Shown piece after piece: positions 27,469 to 37,660 of a stretch of 64,000 nt of DNA. Each line of letters opens with the position of its first letter. The stretch's first letter is position 1. The position numbers and the translations under genes are program-made. Below the pieces are notes generated by a model. That model did no database searches. It was not told the origin of the DNA and saw only the letters and a program-made list of their open reading frames with translations. Origin of the DNA: Clostridium bowmanii (GTDB taxonomy: Bacteria; Bacillota; Clostridia; Clostridiales; Clostridiaceae); the NCBI RefSeq assembly GCF_018861315.1, contig NZ_JAHLDL010000012.1, forward strand, positions 62,001 through 126,000. Direction: 5' to 3'.

Positions 27469-28833
27469 TTGGAATTAGGTATTAAAGCGCTTAAAAGGAA
27501 AAATATATATACTCCTGTTCAGATACTCGCATTAGGGTTTGCTATAGTGATATTCACAGGTGCAATATTGCTCAGTTTACCTATAGCTTCTCAAAGTGGT
27601 AAGGTTACACCATTTATAGATTGTATATTTACATCTACTTCTGCTGTGTGTGTTACAGGACTAGTAACTGTGGATACTGGGACGCATTGGACATATTTTG
27701 GCAAAACAGTAATTATGTTACTTATAGAAACGGGCGGGCTTGGATTTATGACTGTAGGTACACTTGTTTTTTTCTTTTTAGGTAAGAGAATAACACTAAA
27801 GGAAAGACTAATAATGCAGGAAGCTATGAACGTAAATTCGCTACAAGGGTTAGTCAAAATGGTGAAATATGTATTGATATTTACATTTTCTGTTGAAGGA
27901 GTAGGCGCGGTATTATTCTCAACACAATTTATTCCTCAATTTGGAATCGCCAAAGGAATTTATTATAGTGTATTTCATGCTGTTTCTGCTTTCTGCAATG
28001 CTGGGTTTGATTTGATGGGAAATTTCAAAAGTGTTACTGCTTATGCTAATAATTCTGTAGTAATATTGACAATTGCATCATTAATCGCAATAGGTGGGTT
28101 AGGATTTTATGTTTGGGTAGAAATATATAATTCTAAAGGTACTAAAAGATTGTCATTACACTCTAGAATAATTATTTATACTACACTAGTGTTAATTTTT
28201 GGCGGTGCAATATTTATGTTCCTTTTTGAAATGAACAATCCTTACACTATGCAAGGAATGTCTATTAAAGGCAAAATTTTATCTTCAATCTTTGCATCAG
28301 TTTCTCCTAGAACGGCTGGATTTAACTCTATTCCATTGGATAAAATGACTCCAGCGGGGAATTTTCTCACAATAATCTTAATGTTTATTGGTGGGTCTCC
28401 TGGTTCAACGGCAGGTGGAATAAAGACTGCTACTGCGGTTGTGCTTTTTATGACTGTAGTGTCTATGGTTCGTGGACGGGAGGATACCGAAATATTTCAA
28501 AAGCGCATAAACAAGGAAACCGTGTATAAATCTTTAGTAATAACAGTACTTGGCTTAGTACTTGTTATAGCTGTTACAATGATATTATCTATTACAGAGC
28601 AGCGGGGCATTCCTTTTGAATACTTTTTGTATGAAGCTACTTCGGCATTTGCTACAGTTGGGTTAACACTCGGGTTAACTACGAAATTAACATTTGTGGG
28701 GAAAATAGTAATTGCACTTACCATGTATGCGGGGAGAGTAGGACCGCTTACCATAATACTAGCATTAGCTAAAAATAAAAGGGCTAAATCTGGAACTATA
28801 AAATACCCAGAAGACAAAATTTTAATTGGATAG
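27469..28833 (+). CDS. ktrB: Potassium (K+/Na+) uptake membrane subunit KtrB
   Basis: Ion-conducting subunit of the Ktr/Trk superfamily; 454 residues from TTG 27469. TTG was chosen because GAGG lies 8 nt upstream; the in-frame GTG at 27460 overlaps the ribosome site. The four P-loops with the selectivity-filter glycines are visible: TSTSAVCVTGLVTVDTG, VSAFCNAGFDLMG, SVSPRTAGFNSIPL and ATSAFATVGLTLGLT. A Gly-rich GGSPGSTAGGIKT lies in the inner gate region. It is 11 nt before ktrA, its regulatory partner. Role: K+ uptake and osmoadaptation. Confidence 0.93.
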   Translation: MELGIKALKRKNIYTPVQILALGFAIVIFTGAILLSLPIASQSGKVTPFIDCIFTSTSAVCVTGLVTVDTGTHWTYFGKTVIMLLIETGGLGFMTVGTLVFFFLGKRITLKERLIMQEAMNVNSLQGLVKMVKYVLIFTFSVEGVGAVLFSTQFIPQFGIAKGIYYSVFHAVSAFCNAGFDLMGNFKSVTAYANNSVVILTIASLIAIGGLGFYVWVEIYNSKGTKRLSLHSRIIIYTTLVLIFGGAIFMFLFEMNNPYTMQGMSIKGKILSSIFASVSPRTAGFNSIPLDKMTPAGNFLTIILMFIGGSPGSTAGGIKTATAVVLFMTVVSMVRGREDTEIFQKRINKETVYKSLVITVLGLVLVIAVTMILSITEQRGIPFEYFLYEATSAFATVGLTLGLTTKLTFVGKIVIALTMYAGRVGPLTIILALAKNKRAKSGTIKYPEDKILIG

Positions 28834-28844
28834 GGGTGGGGTTA

Positions 28845-29504
28845 ATGAGTAAAAGACAGTTTATTGTTATAGGTCTTGGAAGATTTGGAACCTCAGTTGC
28901 TGAAACACTATATTCCTTAGGAAATGATGTATTAGCAGTTGATTTTGATGAAGAGGTAGTTCAAAATATTTCAGATAAAGTGACTCATGCAGTTCAAGTT
29001 GATGCAAATGATGAAAATAGCTTAAGAGCTCTTGGTATTCGTAATTTTGATTGTGCAGTTATCAGTATAGGTACTAATATTCAGTCTAGTATTTTGGCAA
29101 CACTTTTAGTTAAGGAACTGGGAGTAAAGTATGTAATTACAAAAGCTACCAATGCGTTACATGCTAAAGTGTTATATAAAATAGGTGCAAATAGAGTAGT
29201 TTTTCCGGAAAGAGATATGGGTGTTCGTGTTGCTCATAATTTAGTATCATCAAATATATTAGATTATATAGAATTATCTCCTGATTATAGTATAGCCGAA
29301 GTTGTTAGTCCAGAAGAGTGGCATAATAAGACCCTGAGAGAATTAAACATAAGAGCTCAATATGGCATAAATGTAATGGCTATAAAAAGAAACAATGATA
29401 TCGATGTTTCTCCGTCAGCGGATAATATTGTTGAATCAGGCGATATTATTGTTGCTATAGGTAGCATTGAAGAATTAAATAAATTAGAAAGTTTAGTTAA
29501 GTAA
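28845..29504 (+). CDS. ktrA: Potassium uptake regulatory subunit KtrA (RCK domain)
   Basis: 219 residues. The N-terminal Rossmann/RCK domain has FIVIGLGRFGTSVAETL (nucleotide-binding G-x-G-x-x-G) and the acidic AVDFDEEVV. The C-terminal TrkA_C domain starts near residue 140 (DYSIAEVVSPEEWHNKTLRE) and holds GDIIVAIGSIEEL. It forms a ring that gates KtrB in response to ATP/ADP or cyclic-di-AMP in relatives. Start at 28845 follows GGGGTGGGG; an in-frame codon at 28836 is too close to it. Followed 12 nt later by the rRNA methylase gene. Confidence 0.93.
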   Translation: MSKRQFIVIGLGRFGTSVAETLYSLGNDVLAVDFDEEVVQNISDKVTHAVQVDANDENSLRALGIRNFDCAVISIGTNIQSSILATLLVKELGVKYVITKATNALHAKVLYKIGANRVVFPERDMGVRVAHNLVSSNILDYIELSPDYSIAEVVSPEEWHNKTLRELNIRAQYGINVMAIKRNNDIDVSPSADNIVESGDIIVAIGSIEELNKLESLVK

Positions 29505-29516
29505 GGAGTATTTAAT

Positions 29517-30299
29517 TTGGAATATATTCTAAGTAAAGATAATTTATTGATTAAAGATATTAAGAAGTTAAAAGAAAAAAAACATAGAATAAGTAGTGAT
29601 ATGTTTTTAGTTGAGGGCTTTAGATTTGTAGAAGAGGCCTTAGAGTCAGATTTTGAAGTGATACATATATTTATAAGTGCTAGAGGTGAGTTTAAATATG
29701 AAGACTCCTCTTTGAAAAATAAGCTTCAGAAAAACACTAAGGTTTATGGTGTTAATGATAGTTTATTTAAAAGTATTTGTGATACAGAGCATCCACAAGG
29801 TATTATGGCTGTGGTTAGAAACAAACCTGTAGAGATTAAATATGACCATGGGTTCTATATACTCGCGGATAAGATACAAGACCCGGGCAATATGGGGACC
29901 ATAATTAGAACAGCTCATGCGGCAGGAGCATTAGGGGTTTTAATTACAAAAGGAACTGTGGATATTTATAATGAAAAAACTTTAAGAGCCACCATGGGTT
30001 CTATTTTTAAAATACCCGTTATATGCGATAGTGATTTATCCAGAGTGCAAAAACTTAGGGATAGTGGATTTAAACTAGTTGCTAGCTCACTGGATACTGA
30101 AAAGAATTTCTATGATGTAGATTTAAAAGGAAAAGTTATTATATCAGTTGGAAATGAAGGTAATGGAATAAGCGCAGAAGTTTATGCACTATGTGATTTG
30201 AAAATCAAGATCCCTATGCCTGGTGGTGCGGAGTCTTTAAATGCTGCAGTTGCTGCATCGATTATGATGTATGAAGTAGTAAGACAAAAAAAAATATAG
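29517..30299 (+). CDS. TrmH/SpoU-family RNA 2'-O-methyltransferase (YsgA-like)
   Basis: 260 residues. The N-terminal substrate-binding domain (NLLIKDIKKLKEKKHR ... FLVEGFRFVEEAL) precedes the SPOUT knot. Motif 1 is LADKIQDPGNMGTIIRTAHA, motif 2 ISVGNEGNGIS, motif 3 IPMPGGAESLNAAVAASI. It methylates a ribose in rRNA or tRNA; the exact target is unknown. The TTG start follows AAGGAG. Position before pheS-pheT matches ysgA in Bacillus. Probably co-transcribed with ktrBA. Confidence 0.92.
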   Translation: MEYILSKDNLLIKDIKKLKEKKHRISSDMFLVEGFRFVEEALESDFEVIHIFISARGEFKYEDSSLKNKLQKNTKVYGVNDSLFKSICDTEHPQGIMAVVRNKPVEIKYDHGFYILADKIQDPGNMGTIIRTAHAAGALGVLITKGTVDIYNEKTLRATMGSIFKIPVICDSDLSRVQKLRDSGFKLVASSLDTEKNFYDVDLKGKVIISVGNEGNGISAEVYALCDLKIKIPMPGGAESLNAAVAASIMMYEVVRQKKI

Positions 30300-30316
30300 A
30301 AGTCACAAACTTATAG

Positions 30317-30345
30317 TTGAATTTTTTTGTAGCTTTGGTTATACT
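30317..30345 (+). promoter_or_regulatory. Promoter of the pheS T-box transcript
   Basis: TTGAAT (30317-30322), 17-nt spacer, TATACT (30340-30345). Confidence 0.7.
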
Positions 30346-30381
30346 GATAGGTATACTTTAATAAATTAATGAATAGCAATT

Positions 30382-30612
30382 AACTGTGACGGAGAAAGTA
30401 AATATAAAAATACTTACAGGGATAAGAAGCCTTAGACTGAGAGCTTCATAAGAAATTTTTATATCGAAGTTCACTCCTGAGTTCTAATAGTGAAATAAAG
30501 TAGCTGTTAGCGGGTAGAATCGATAAATTTATCTAAGAGGACTGTTATTTCAGTCAATTAGGGTGGTACCGCGGATTTTCCGTCCCTTCGTTGGGGACGG
30601 TTTTTTTTGTTT
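30382..30612 (+). promoter_or_regulatory. T-box riboswitch, phenylalanine-specific, upstream of pheST
   Basis: The T-box core GGGTGGTACCGCGG (30561-30574) is followed by the terminator CCGTCCC-TTCGTTG-GGGACGG and an 8-T run. Stem I shows AGTA (30397-30400), the paired AAATATAAAAAT/ATTTTTATAT, then GAAG and TTC (30470-30472) followed by A. TTC is a phenylalanine codon, matching the downstream genes. Confidence 0.95.
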
Positions 30613-30658
30613 TATAAAGAAATACGAAAATTACATAAATATGAAGGGAGAATTCATT

Positions 30659-31678
30659 ATGAAGGAAAAGTTAGAAGCTATAAAAGCTGCAGCTCTACAA
30701 GAATTAAAAGAGTCTGTCATTAAAACAGAAATAGAAAATATAAGAGTTAAGTATTTAGGAAAAAAAGGAGAACTTACACAAATATTAAGGGGTATGGGAC
30801 AGCTCTCAAATGAAGAAAGGCCAATAGTTGGTAAGTTAGCAAATGAAGTTAGGGGCGACATAGAAATTCTTATAACAAAAGCCTCAGATTTAATAAAAAA
30901 CAAAGAAAGTGAACAAAAGTTAAAAAGTGAAGTTATAGATATATCTATGCCGGGTAAAAAACAAACAGTAGGAAAAAGACATCCATTAGATTTAACACTT
31001 GAAAAAATTAATGATATATTCCTATCTATGGGATTTGCTATTGAAGAGGGCCCTGAGGTAGAGACAGATTATTATAATTTTGAGGCACTAAACATACCTA
31101 AAGATCATCCTGCAAGAGGTGAACAAGATACTTTTTATATAAATGATAGTATGGTTTTAAGAACCCAAACATCAGGAATACAAATAAGAACTATGGAAAT
31201 TCAGAAACCGCCTATAAAAATGATTGCACCAGGTAAAGTTTATAGATCTGATGCTGCAGATGCCACTCATTCACCAATATTTTATCAAATTGAGGGATTG
31301 ATAGTAGATAAAGGCATTACCTTTGCTGATTTAAAAGGAACCTTAGAGCTATTTACTCAAAAAATGTTTGGAGACAAAATTAAAACTAAGTTTAGACCAC
31401 ATCATTTTCCGTTTACGGAACCATCCGCTGAGATGGATGCTACTTGTTTTGTATGTAATGGTGAAGGCTGTAAGGTTTGTAAAGGTAGCGGATGGATAGA
31501 GATTTTGGGCTGTGGAATGGTTCATCCTAAGGTTCTTCAAAATTGTGGAATAGATCCGGAAGTCTACAGTGGGTTTGCTTTTGGATTTGGCCTTGATAGA
31601 ATCACAATGCTAAAATACGGAATAGATGATATTAGAGCACTTTATGAAAGTGATATGAGATTTTTAAAACAATTTTAA
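30659..31678 (+). CDS. pheS: Phenylalanine--tRNA ligase alpha subunit
   Basis: Class II synthetase subunit; 339 residues. It has an N-terminal coiled-coil arm (about 1-85), motif 1 around [20 protein letters not shown], motif 2 [35 protein letters not shown], and motif 3 [19 protein letters not shown] Cys cluster [17 protein letters not shown] is visible between motifs 2 and 3, common in Firmicute PheS. ATG 30659 follows AAGGGAG; an upstream in-frame ATG near 30563 lies in the T-box core and is not credible. Controlled by the T-box; forms alpha2beta2 with PheT. Confidence 0.97.
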   Translation: MKEKLEAIKAAALQELKESVIKTEIENIRVKYLGKKGELTQILRGMGQLSNEERPIVGKLANEVRGDIEILITKASDLIKNKESEQKLKSEVIDISMPGKKQTVGKRHPLDLTLEKINDIFLSMGFAIEEGPEVETDYYNFEALNIPKDHPARGEQDTFYINDSMVLRTQTSGIQIRTMEIQKPPIKMIAPGKVYRSDAADATHSPIFYQIEGLIVDKGITFADLKGTLELFTQKMFGDKIKTKFRPHHFPFTEPSAEMDATCFVCNGEGCKVCKGSGWIEILGCGMVHPKVLQNCGIDPEVYSGFAFGFGLDRITMLKYGIDDIRALYESDMRFLKQF

Positions 31679-31769
31679 AATGAAAATTAATAATTGACTG
31701 TTATAAGAAGTACAGGAGACAAACAATGGATAATTGTTTTGTACTGCGTGTATGCTAGGAGGATATAAA

Positions 31770-34148
31770 ATGAAAATTCCAGTTAAATGGCTTAAAGATT
31801 ATGTAGATATAGATATTTCACCAAAGGAGCTTGGGGGCATTTTAACGATGTCTGGTTCAAACGTAGAAGAGGTTATTATATCAGGTGCTGAAATTGAAAA
31901 TGTTGTTACAGGCAAAATAATAGAAATAGTAAAACATCCAGATGCTGATAAATTAGTTGTATGTCAAGTTGATATAGGACTGGACGTTCCAACACAAATT
32001 GTTACAGCAGCTACTAATATGAAGGAGCAGGACATTGTACCGGTAGCGCTTCACGGATCAAGTTTACATGGAGGTTTAAAAATAAAAAAAGGCAAGCTTC
32101 GTGGAATACTTTCAAATGGTATGTTTTGCTCTGAGGAAGAACTTGGAATCGCAGGAGATGAACCTGTTCATGGGCTAATGATACTGCCTGCTGATACTAT
32201 AGTTGGAAAAGACATAAAAGAAGTTTTGAAGCTTCAAAGCGCAGTAATAGATTTTGAGATAACTTCTAATAGACCAGACTGCTTAAGTGTCCTAGGCATA
32301 GCTAGAGAAACAGCTGCAACACTAGGTACTCAGTATAGAAAACCAGCACTAGACTATAAAGCTACCCCAGGTGAAAACGTGGAAGATATTTATAAGGTTC
32401 ATATTAAAGATGAACTTTGCAGAAGATACATGTTAAAGGGTGTAAAAAATATAAAAATAGAACCTTCTCCACAATGGATGCAAGAAAGGCTCTTAGAAGC
32501 AGAAATAAGACCTATAAATAACATAGTTGATATTACAAACTTTGTTATGATAGAGATTGGTCAACCTATGCATGCTTTTGATGCTAGGCAAATTAAGACT
32601 AATAATATAACTATTGAAAGATCTAAGCCACTAGAAAAATTTATTACCTTGGATAAAGTAGAGAGAGATTTAGACGAGTGTATTTTAAATATAAAAGATG
32701 GGGATAGAGCTATAGCTATAGCGGGTATAATGGGAGGCCTAAATTCTGAAATTAGAGAAGATACCAGCAGAATAATATTTGAGAGTGCAAACTTTGAGGG
32801 CGTTAATATAAGATTATCTTCTAAAAAATTATCGTTAAGAACTGATGCATCTTCAAGATATGAAAAAGATTTAGATCCTAATATGGCTGAGATGGCAATA
32901 GATAGGGCTTGTCATTTAATACAAGAATTAGGTGCAGGTGAAATAATGGAAGGATGTATAGATGTATATCCTAAACAACTTATTCCTCATACTTTAGAAG
33001 TTGATTCAAGTTGGATTAATAGTTTTTTAGGAACTGATATATCTAAGGGTAATATGAAAATGTACCTTGATAGATTAGAACTCTCTACAGAAATACAAGG
33101 TGATGCACTAGTTATACTAGTACCTACAAATAGATCTGATATAAACATCAGAGAAGACGTAGCAGAAGAAGTAGCTAGGATATTTGGTTATGATAATATA
33201 CCATCTACTATACCTAATTGTACGGCAACAAAGAGTGGAAAAAGTGAAAAGCAAAAATTTGAAGATAAAGTAGTGGAGGCTTTAACTAGTAGCGCTCTTA
33301 ATCAATCCATAAGCTATTCCTTTGTAAGCCCTAAGATATTCAATAAAATTTTAGTTCCTAGCGATAGTAAGCTTAGAAAAGTAGTTACTATAAAAAATCC
33401 ACTAGGTGAAGATTTTAGTATAATGAGAACTACAATGGTAGCATCTATGATGGAATGTTTAGGACGAAATTATTCGAGAAATAATGAAGAAGCTAGATTA
33501 TTTGAAATAGGTAAAGTCTATATACCAAATGAAGATGCGCAGAAACTTCCAGAAGAGAGAAATATATTAACCATAGGAATGTATGGAAATGTTGATTATT
33601 TGGATTTAAAAGGTGTAGTAGAAAATGTATTAGATATTTTAGGAATAAAAAACACTTCATTTAAAAGAGAAAATGAAAATCCAACGTATCATCCTGGAAA
33701 AACCTCTAATCTATTTGTAAAGAGAGAACTTGTAGGCACAGTTGGAGAAATTCATCCCGGTGTTTCAGAGAATTATGAGGTGGAACAAAGATGTTATATT
33801 GCAGAACTAAATTTAGATGTATTATATAAGTATGCTGATTTTAATAAGAAATATAGTGCGATTCCAAAATTCCCAGCTGTAACAAGGGATATTGCACTCA
33901 TAGTTGATGAGGAAGTTTTAGTTCAAGATATTGAAGATATTATTGTAAAACAAGGTAGTAATATTCTAGAAAGTGCTAAATTGTTCGATGTGTATAAAGG
34001 CAAACAAATAGCAGATGGAAAGAAAAGTATAGCCTATGCTATAGTATATAGAAAAGAAGATAAGACTTTAACAGACGAAGAAGTAAACAAGGTGCACGAA
34101 AAAATATTAAGATCATTAGAACATAAATTAGGTGCTGAACTTAGATAA
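31770..34148 (+). CDS. pheT: Phenylalanine--tRNA ligase beta subunit
   Basis: 792 residues from ATG 31770 (CTAGGAGG upstream). Domains in order: tRNA-binding OB fold (about 40-150, [16 protein letters not shown]), B3/B4 editing region (about 210-390, [11 protein letters not shown]), B5 (about 400-470), catalytic-like core, and the C-terminal ferredoxin-fold anticodon-binding domain ([17 protein letters not shown]). Partner of PheS in charging tRNA-Phe; edits Tyr-tRNA-Phe. Separated from pheS by 91 nt without a terminator, so same T-box transcript. Confidence 0.97.
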   Translation: MKIPVKWLKDYVDIDISPKELGGILTMSGSNVEEVIISGAEIENVVTGKIIEIVKHPDADKLVVCQVDIGLDVPTQIVTAATNMKEQDIVPVALHGSSLHGGLKIKKGKLRGILSNGMFCSEEELGIAGDEPVHGLMILPADTIVGKDIKEVLKLQSAVIDFEITSNRPDCLSVLGIARETAATLGTQYRKPALDYKATPGENVEDIYKVHIKDELCRRYMLKGVKNIKIEPSPQWMQERLLEAEIRPINNIVDITNFVMIEIGQPMHAFDARQIKTNNITIERSKPLEKFITLDKVERDLDECILNIKDGDRAIAIAGIMGGLNSEIREDTSRIIFESANFEGVNIRLSSKKLSLRTDASSRYEKDLDPNMAEMAIDRACHLIQELGAGEIMEGCIDVYPKQLIPHTLEVDSSWINSFLGTDISKGNMKMYLDRLELSTEIQGDALVILVPTNRSDINIREDVAEEVARIFGYDNIPSTIPNCTATKSGKSEKQKFEDKVVEALTSSALNQSISYSFVSPKIFNKILVPSDSKLRKVVTIKNPLGEDFSIMRTTMVASMMECLGRNYSRNNEEARLFEIGKVYIPNEDAQKLPEERNILTIGMYGNVDYLDLKGVVENVLDILGIKNTSFKRENENPTYHPGKTSNLFVKRELVGTVGEIHPGVSENYEVEQRCYIAELNLDVLYKYADFNKKYSAIPKFPAVTRDIALIVDEEVLVQDIEDIIVKQGSNILESAKLFDVYKGKQIADGKKSIAYAIVYRKEDKTLTDEEVNKVHEKILRSLEHKLGAELR

Positions 34149-34166
34149 GGCACATTCAAATTAGAA

Positions 34167-34192
34167 CTCCCTTAGAAATAAGGGGGTTTTAT
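34167..34192 (+). terminator. Short terminator after pheT
   Basis: CTCCCTTA-GAAA-TAAGGGGG followed by TTTTATT. Confidence 0.75.
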
Positions 34193-34328
34193 TCGTTCAT
34201 GAAAGCATAAAATAATGGCTAGTATGTAAATTGTTTTATTTGCATACTAAATTTGAAAATATTGGTTTTATTAAAACATATATTGTGGTACAATGAATAC
34301 AACTAATCTGTCTAAGAGGGTGTTTTAG

Positions 34329-34928
34329 ATGAACATTGTAACAATAAAGATAAATGGTAATGAGTATAATTTAAAAGGCAATGAAAAAGAAGAATATTTA
34401 CATATGGTAGCTAGTTATGTTGATAAGAAAATAAAGAATATAATAGAAAACAATGAAAAGCTTAGCACTTCCTCAGCAGCAATTTTGACTGCCTTAAATT
34501 TAGGTGATGATATGTTTAAAAGCCATTCACTTTGCAAGGAACTTTCAGATAAGAGTGAACTTCTAGAAAAACATGATAAGGAATCAATTAAGCAATTAGA
34601 AGATTATAAAAAACAGCTAAATAATATGGAAGCATATAACCAAGAATTACTTACTAAATGTAAAAACGTAGAAAATGGTGAATATGTAAAAACCTTAGAA
34701 CAAGAAAATATAAAGATGCGACAAGAGTTAGAAACTATGCAATCATCTCCTAAAATATATATTGAAGAAAATAGAAAAGTAAAGGTAGAAAATAAAGAAA
34801 TGAGATTTAAACTTCAATCTTATAAATACAAAATAATTGATTTGCAAAACAAACTGATAGAATATCAAATTAGTTTAGCTAAACAAAAGAAAATTAGTAA
34901 TCCGCTTTTAACTAGGGATAAAAAATAA
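34329..34928 (+). CDS. zapA: Cell division protein ZapA with long coiled-coil tail
   Basis: 199 residues. The N-terminal ZapA domain (NIVTIKINGNEYNLKGNEKEEYLHMVASYVDKKI ... LTALNLGDD) is about 70 residues. It is followed by a long Glu/Lys-rich coiled coil (about 75-185) that is longer than in E. coli or Bacillus ZapA (about 85-110 residues). ZapA bundles FtsZ filaments. Location behind pheT is normal in clostridia. AAGAGGGTG lies upstream of the ATG. A terminator follows. Confidence 0.88.
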   Translation: MNIVTIKINGNEYNLKGNEKEEYLHMVASYVDKKIKNIIENNEKLSTSSAAILTALNLGDDMFKSHSLCKELSDKSELLEKHDKESIKQLEDYKKQLNNMEAYNQELLTKCKNVENGEYVKTLEQENIKMRQELETMQSSPKIYIEENRKVKVENKEMRFKLQSYKYKIIDLQNKLIEYQISLAKQKKISNPLLTRDKK

Positions 34929-34955
34929 AAATAAATTCATTATAGAATGCAATTA

Positions 34956-34983
34956 AATCATCGTCGAAAGACGATTTTTTTTA
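34956..34983 (+). terminator. Terminator of zapA
   Basis: ATCGTC-GAAA-GACGAT followed by a run of T residues. Confidence 0.9.
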
Positions 34984-35122
34984 TGCATTAATATACATGT
35001 ATAAATATTGTAGAAATAATAAAAGGTCTATTAACCATGTATCTAAAGGGTAAAGAACGTTTACAAGACTTAAAGACTATGGATCTGCGGGTGTTAATAA
35101 TTTATAAATATTAAAAAAATAC

Positions 35123-35140
35123 ATTGCATATTTATGCAAT
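35123..35140. promoter_or_regulatory. Palindromic candidate operator of the amino-acid ABC operon
   Basis: ATTGCATA-TT-TATGCAAT is an 18-nt dyad (8+2+8) located 48 nt before the binding-protein start, next to -10-like AT-rich sequence. The regulator is not identified. Confidence 0.5.
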
Positions 35141-35187
35141 ATATTGTATTCTTATATATGTAATATATATATAGGGGGGAGTAACAT

Positions 35188-36006
35188 ATGAAAAACAATA
35201 ACAGTAAAAAAATAATCAGTATGATAATAACAATTTTAATAGCCTTTAGTTTATCTGGGTGTGCAAAGGGAAAGGCAACGGCGGAGATTTCAAAGACGGC
35301 TGAAATTAAAGAAAATGGTAAAATAGTAATTGGTACAAGTGCAGATTATCCGCCTTATGAATTTCATAAATCAATTGATGGTAAGGACACAATTGTGGGT
35401 TTTGATATAGAAATAGCTAAAGAAGTAGCAAAGGACTTAGGCGTAAAGCTTGAAATAAAGGATATGAAGTTTGATGGCCTACTGGCTGCACTAGAAACTG
35501 GAAATATAGATTTTGTTGCGGCAGGTATGACTCCTACAGAAGCTAGAAAAAAGAATGTGGATTTTTCTAAAACTTATTATACAGCGGTTCAATGTATTGT
35601 TATAAGAAGTGAAGATGAAGGTACAATTAAATCCTTAAAAGATTTAAAAAGTAAGAAAATTGGGGTTCAAAAGGGTGCAATACAGGAGCAATTAGCAAAG
35701 CAGCAATTATCAACTTCTGAAATAAAACCACTTGGTAAAGTGTCAGATCTTATATTGTCTTTAAATACTAAAAAAGTTGATGCTGTAATTGTTGAATTAC
35801 CAGTTGCGCAGGCTTATGTAAAGCAAAATAAAGCTCTAGCATTATCTAAAGCAGAGCTTAAAACCAAAGAAGAGGGTTCTGCTGTAGCAGTAAAAAAGGG
35901 TAATGAAGATTTAGTAGATTCAATAAATACTACTATTGCTAAATTAATTAAGGATAAAACTATTGATAAATTAGTTGAAGATGCTAATAAAAATGCAGAA
36001 TATTAA
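35188..36006 (+). CDS. Polar amino-acid ABC transporter substrate-binding lipoprotein
   Basis: 272 residues, SBP_bac_3 family. Signal peptide with lipobox LSGC-A (Cys about 25). Then IVIGTSADYPPYEFHKS, VGFDIEIAKEVAKDLGVKLEI, FDGLLAALETGNIDFVAAGMTPTEARKKNVDFS, and SLKDLKSKKIGVQKGAIQE. These fit binding proteins for glutamine, arginine, histidine or cystine; the ligand is not decidable. GGGGGGAG lies upstream. First gene of a three-gene importer operon. Confidence 0.93.
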   Translation: MKNNNSKKIISMIITILIAFSLSGCAKGKATAEISKTAEIKENGKIVIGTSADYPPYEFHKSIDGKDTIVGFDIEIAKEVAKDLGVKLEIKDMKFDGLLAALETGNIDFVAAGMTPTEARKKNVDFSKTYYTAVQCIVIRSEDEGTIKSLKDLKSKKIGVQKGAIQEQLAKQQLSTSEIKPLGKVSDLILSLNTKKVDAVIVELPVAQAYVKQNKALALSKAELKTKEEGSAVAVKKGNEDLVDSINTTIAKLIKDKTIDKLVEDANKNAEY

Positions 36007-36042
36007 AAAATAATTATATAAATTATTGGAGAAGAGGATTAT

Positions 36043-36693
36043 ATGGATTTTTCATTTTTAAGTGAGTACTACATGTTTTTTATAAATGGAGCTAAATTTA
36101 CATTAATAATTGCGTTTTTCTCTGTGCTACTCGGAGTTATCGGTGGAACTATTTTTGCATTGATGAAAATATCTAAAAATGTGATTTTAAATGCTATAGC
36201 ATCTACATACGTTGAGATTATTAGGGGAACACCGGTTTTGGTACAACTATATATTATCTTTTATGGCTTGCCTTATGCTGGAGTACAATTGCCAGATATG
36301 GTAGCGGGAATTATCGCTCTTTCTATAAATAGTTCCGCTTATGTAGCGGAAATTATTCGTGGAGGAATAAATTCTGTTAATAAGGGACAAATGGAGGCGG
36401 CTAGGTCGCTTGGTATGTCCTATAACATGGCTATGATTAATATTATAATTCCACAAGCTGTGAAGACTATAATACCAGTGCTAGGAAATGAATTTATAGT
36501 AATTATCAAGGAATCTTCTATAGTTTCCGTAATAGGAATTCATGAGTTATCCTATAATGCAGACACGGTGAGAGGAAATATATTCAAGCCTTTTGAGCCA
36601 TTACTAGTTTCAGCTTTTATATATTTTGTTATGACATTTACACTTTCTAAATTCATGAAACGTGTGGAAGCGAGGTTGAAAATCAGTGATTAA
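36043..36693 (+). CDS. Polar amino-acid ABC transporter permease
   Basis: 216 residues of the HisM/GlnP type, about five helices. It shows [21 protein letters not shown] and [29 protein letters not shown] (the EAA motif) and a C-terminal [10 protein letters not shown]. It forms a homodimeric channel with the ATPase encoded next. GGAGAAGAGG lies upstream. Its stop overlaps the ATPase start by 8 nt. Confidence 0.94.
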   Translation: MDFSFLSEYYMFFINGAKFTLIIAFFSVLLGVIGGTIFALMKISKNVILNAIASTYVEIIRGTPVLVQLYIIFYGLPYAGVQLPDMVAGIIALSINSSAYVAEIIRGGINSVNKGQMEAARSLGMSYNMAMINIIIPQAVKTIIPVLGNEFIVIIKESSIVSVIGIHELSYNADTVRGNIFKPFEPLLVSAFIYFVMTFTLSKFMKRVEARLKISD

Positions 36694-37408
36694 AGTTTGT
36701 AACTTAAAGAAAGATTTTGGGAAATTGCAAGTGCTTAAGGGTATTGACGTTCATGTTGAAAAAGGGGAAGTTGTTGTAGTTATTGGACCAAGCGGTTCTG
36801 GTAAAAGTACTTTTTTAAGATGTTTGAATTTACTTGAACAGCCAACTTCTGGTGAAATATATTTTCAAGAGGTTTCAATAATAAGTAAGCATAATAATAT
36901 CGATATCCAAAGACAGAAGATGGGTATGGTTTTTCAAGAGTTCAATTTGTTTCCTCACATGACAATATTGGATAACGTAGCTTTTTCACCTATTAAGGTT
37001 AAAAAACTTTCGAAAGAAAACGCAGAGAAATTAGCTTTGGACCTGCTTTTCAAGGTTGGACTTCGAGATAAGGCGAGCAGTTACCCATCCCAATTATCAG
37101 GGGGGCAAAAACAAAGAATAGCAATTGTTAGAGCACTTGCTATGAAACCAGATGTAATGCTATTTGATGAGCCAACCTCTTCTCTAGATCCTGAAATGGT
37201 AGGAGAAGTGCTGGAGGTTATGAAGGGACTAGCCTTGGATGGAATGACTATGGTAGTTGTGACACATGAAATGGGCTTTGCTAAAGAAGTGGGAAGTAGG
37301 GTGCTATTTATGGATGATGGATATATTGTTGAAGATGGAACACCAGAGGAAGTTTTTAATAACCCTACCAATCAGCGAACAAAAGAATTTTTAGCGAAAA
37401 TTTTATAG
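36686..37408 (+). CDS. Polar amino-acid ABC transporter ATP-binding protein
   Basis: 240 residues of the GlnQ/HisP type. Walker [17 protein letters not shown]-loop [13 protein letters not shown], signature [19 protein letters not shown], Walker [18 protein letters not shown]-loop [12 protein letters not shown], and D-loop/end [13 protein letters not shown]. The GTG start overlaps the permease gene, indicating coupled translation. A terminator follows. Confidence 0.95.
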   Translation: MIKVCNLKKDFGKLQVLKGIDVHVEKGEVVVVIGPSGSGKSTFLRCLNLLEQPTSGEIYFQEVSIISKHNNIDIQRQKMGMVFQEFNLFPHMTILDNVAFSPIKVKKLSKENAEKLALDLLFKVGLRDKASSYPSQLSGGQKQRIAIVRALAMKPDVMLFDEPTSSLDPEMVGEVLEVMKGLALDGMTMVVVTHEMGFAKEVGSRVLFMDDGYIVEDGTPEEVFNNPTNQRTKEFLAKIL

Positions 37409-37423
37409 GATAAGTTATATATT

Positions 37424-37451
37424 AAAGGGAACTAGAAATAGTTCTCTTTTT
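37424..37451 (+). terminator. Terminator of the amino-acid ABC operon
   Basis: AAAGGGAACT-AGAAAT-AGTTCTCTTT with a following T run. It abuts the 3' end of the minus-strand element at 37450. Confidence 0.85.
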
Positions 37452-37641
37452 AGTTAAGTATGAAATCTCTCTTGCATGCCTTGCAATCGAACTCGAAACA
37501 AGAAATTCCATTAAGAAATTCTAATCTTTTACTCATATGAAATTCTCTATGCTCACATTCGGCTTCCTGCCTCAGGTTCGCTAGCCTGTCCTCTGGGTAT
37601 TCCTCAAGGGCGCATAACAATTATTAATTGTTATGCATCAT
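37450..37641 (-). pseudogene. GC-rich minus-strand element: protein-like frame with two adjacent stops
   Basis: Read on the minus strand, ATG ATG CAT AAC AAT TAA TAA TTG TTA TGC keeps one frame through both stops. It then continues without a stop for 56 codons (ending 37450), giving LEEYPEDRLANLRQEAECE, then HREFHMSKRLEFLNGISC, then FEFDCKACKRDFILN. The residue mix looks like real protein and has a C-x2-C pair, yet no ribosome site precedes either ATG (37641 or 37536). GC content and codons (GAG, CTG, GCC, AGG) differ from the neighbours. The same DNA folds: GCATAACAATT/AATTGTTATGC at 37612-37636, CCTGCC/GGCAGG, and outer AAATTCTC/GAGAATTT (37540-37547 with 37653-37660). It may be a broken gene, a recoded small gene, or a structured RNA/mobile palindrome. 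Confidence 0.45.
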
Positions 37642-37660
37642 GGCAGGCTTACGAGAATTT

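Noticed and set aside
34985-35120. Short protein-like frames between zapA and the amino-acid ABC operon
   Set aside because: Two short overlapping frames of 15-26 codons without ribosome sites; too little to call a gene or a relic.
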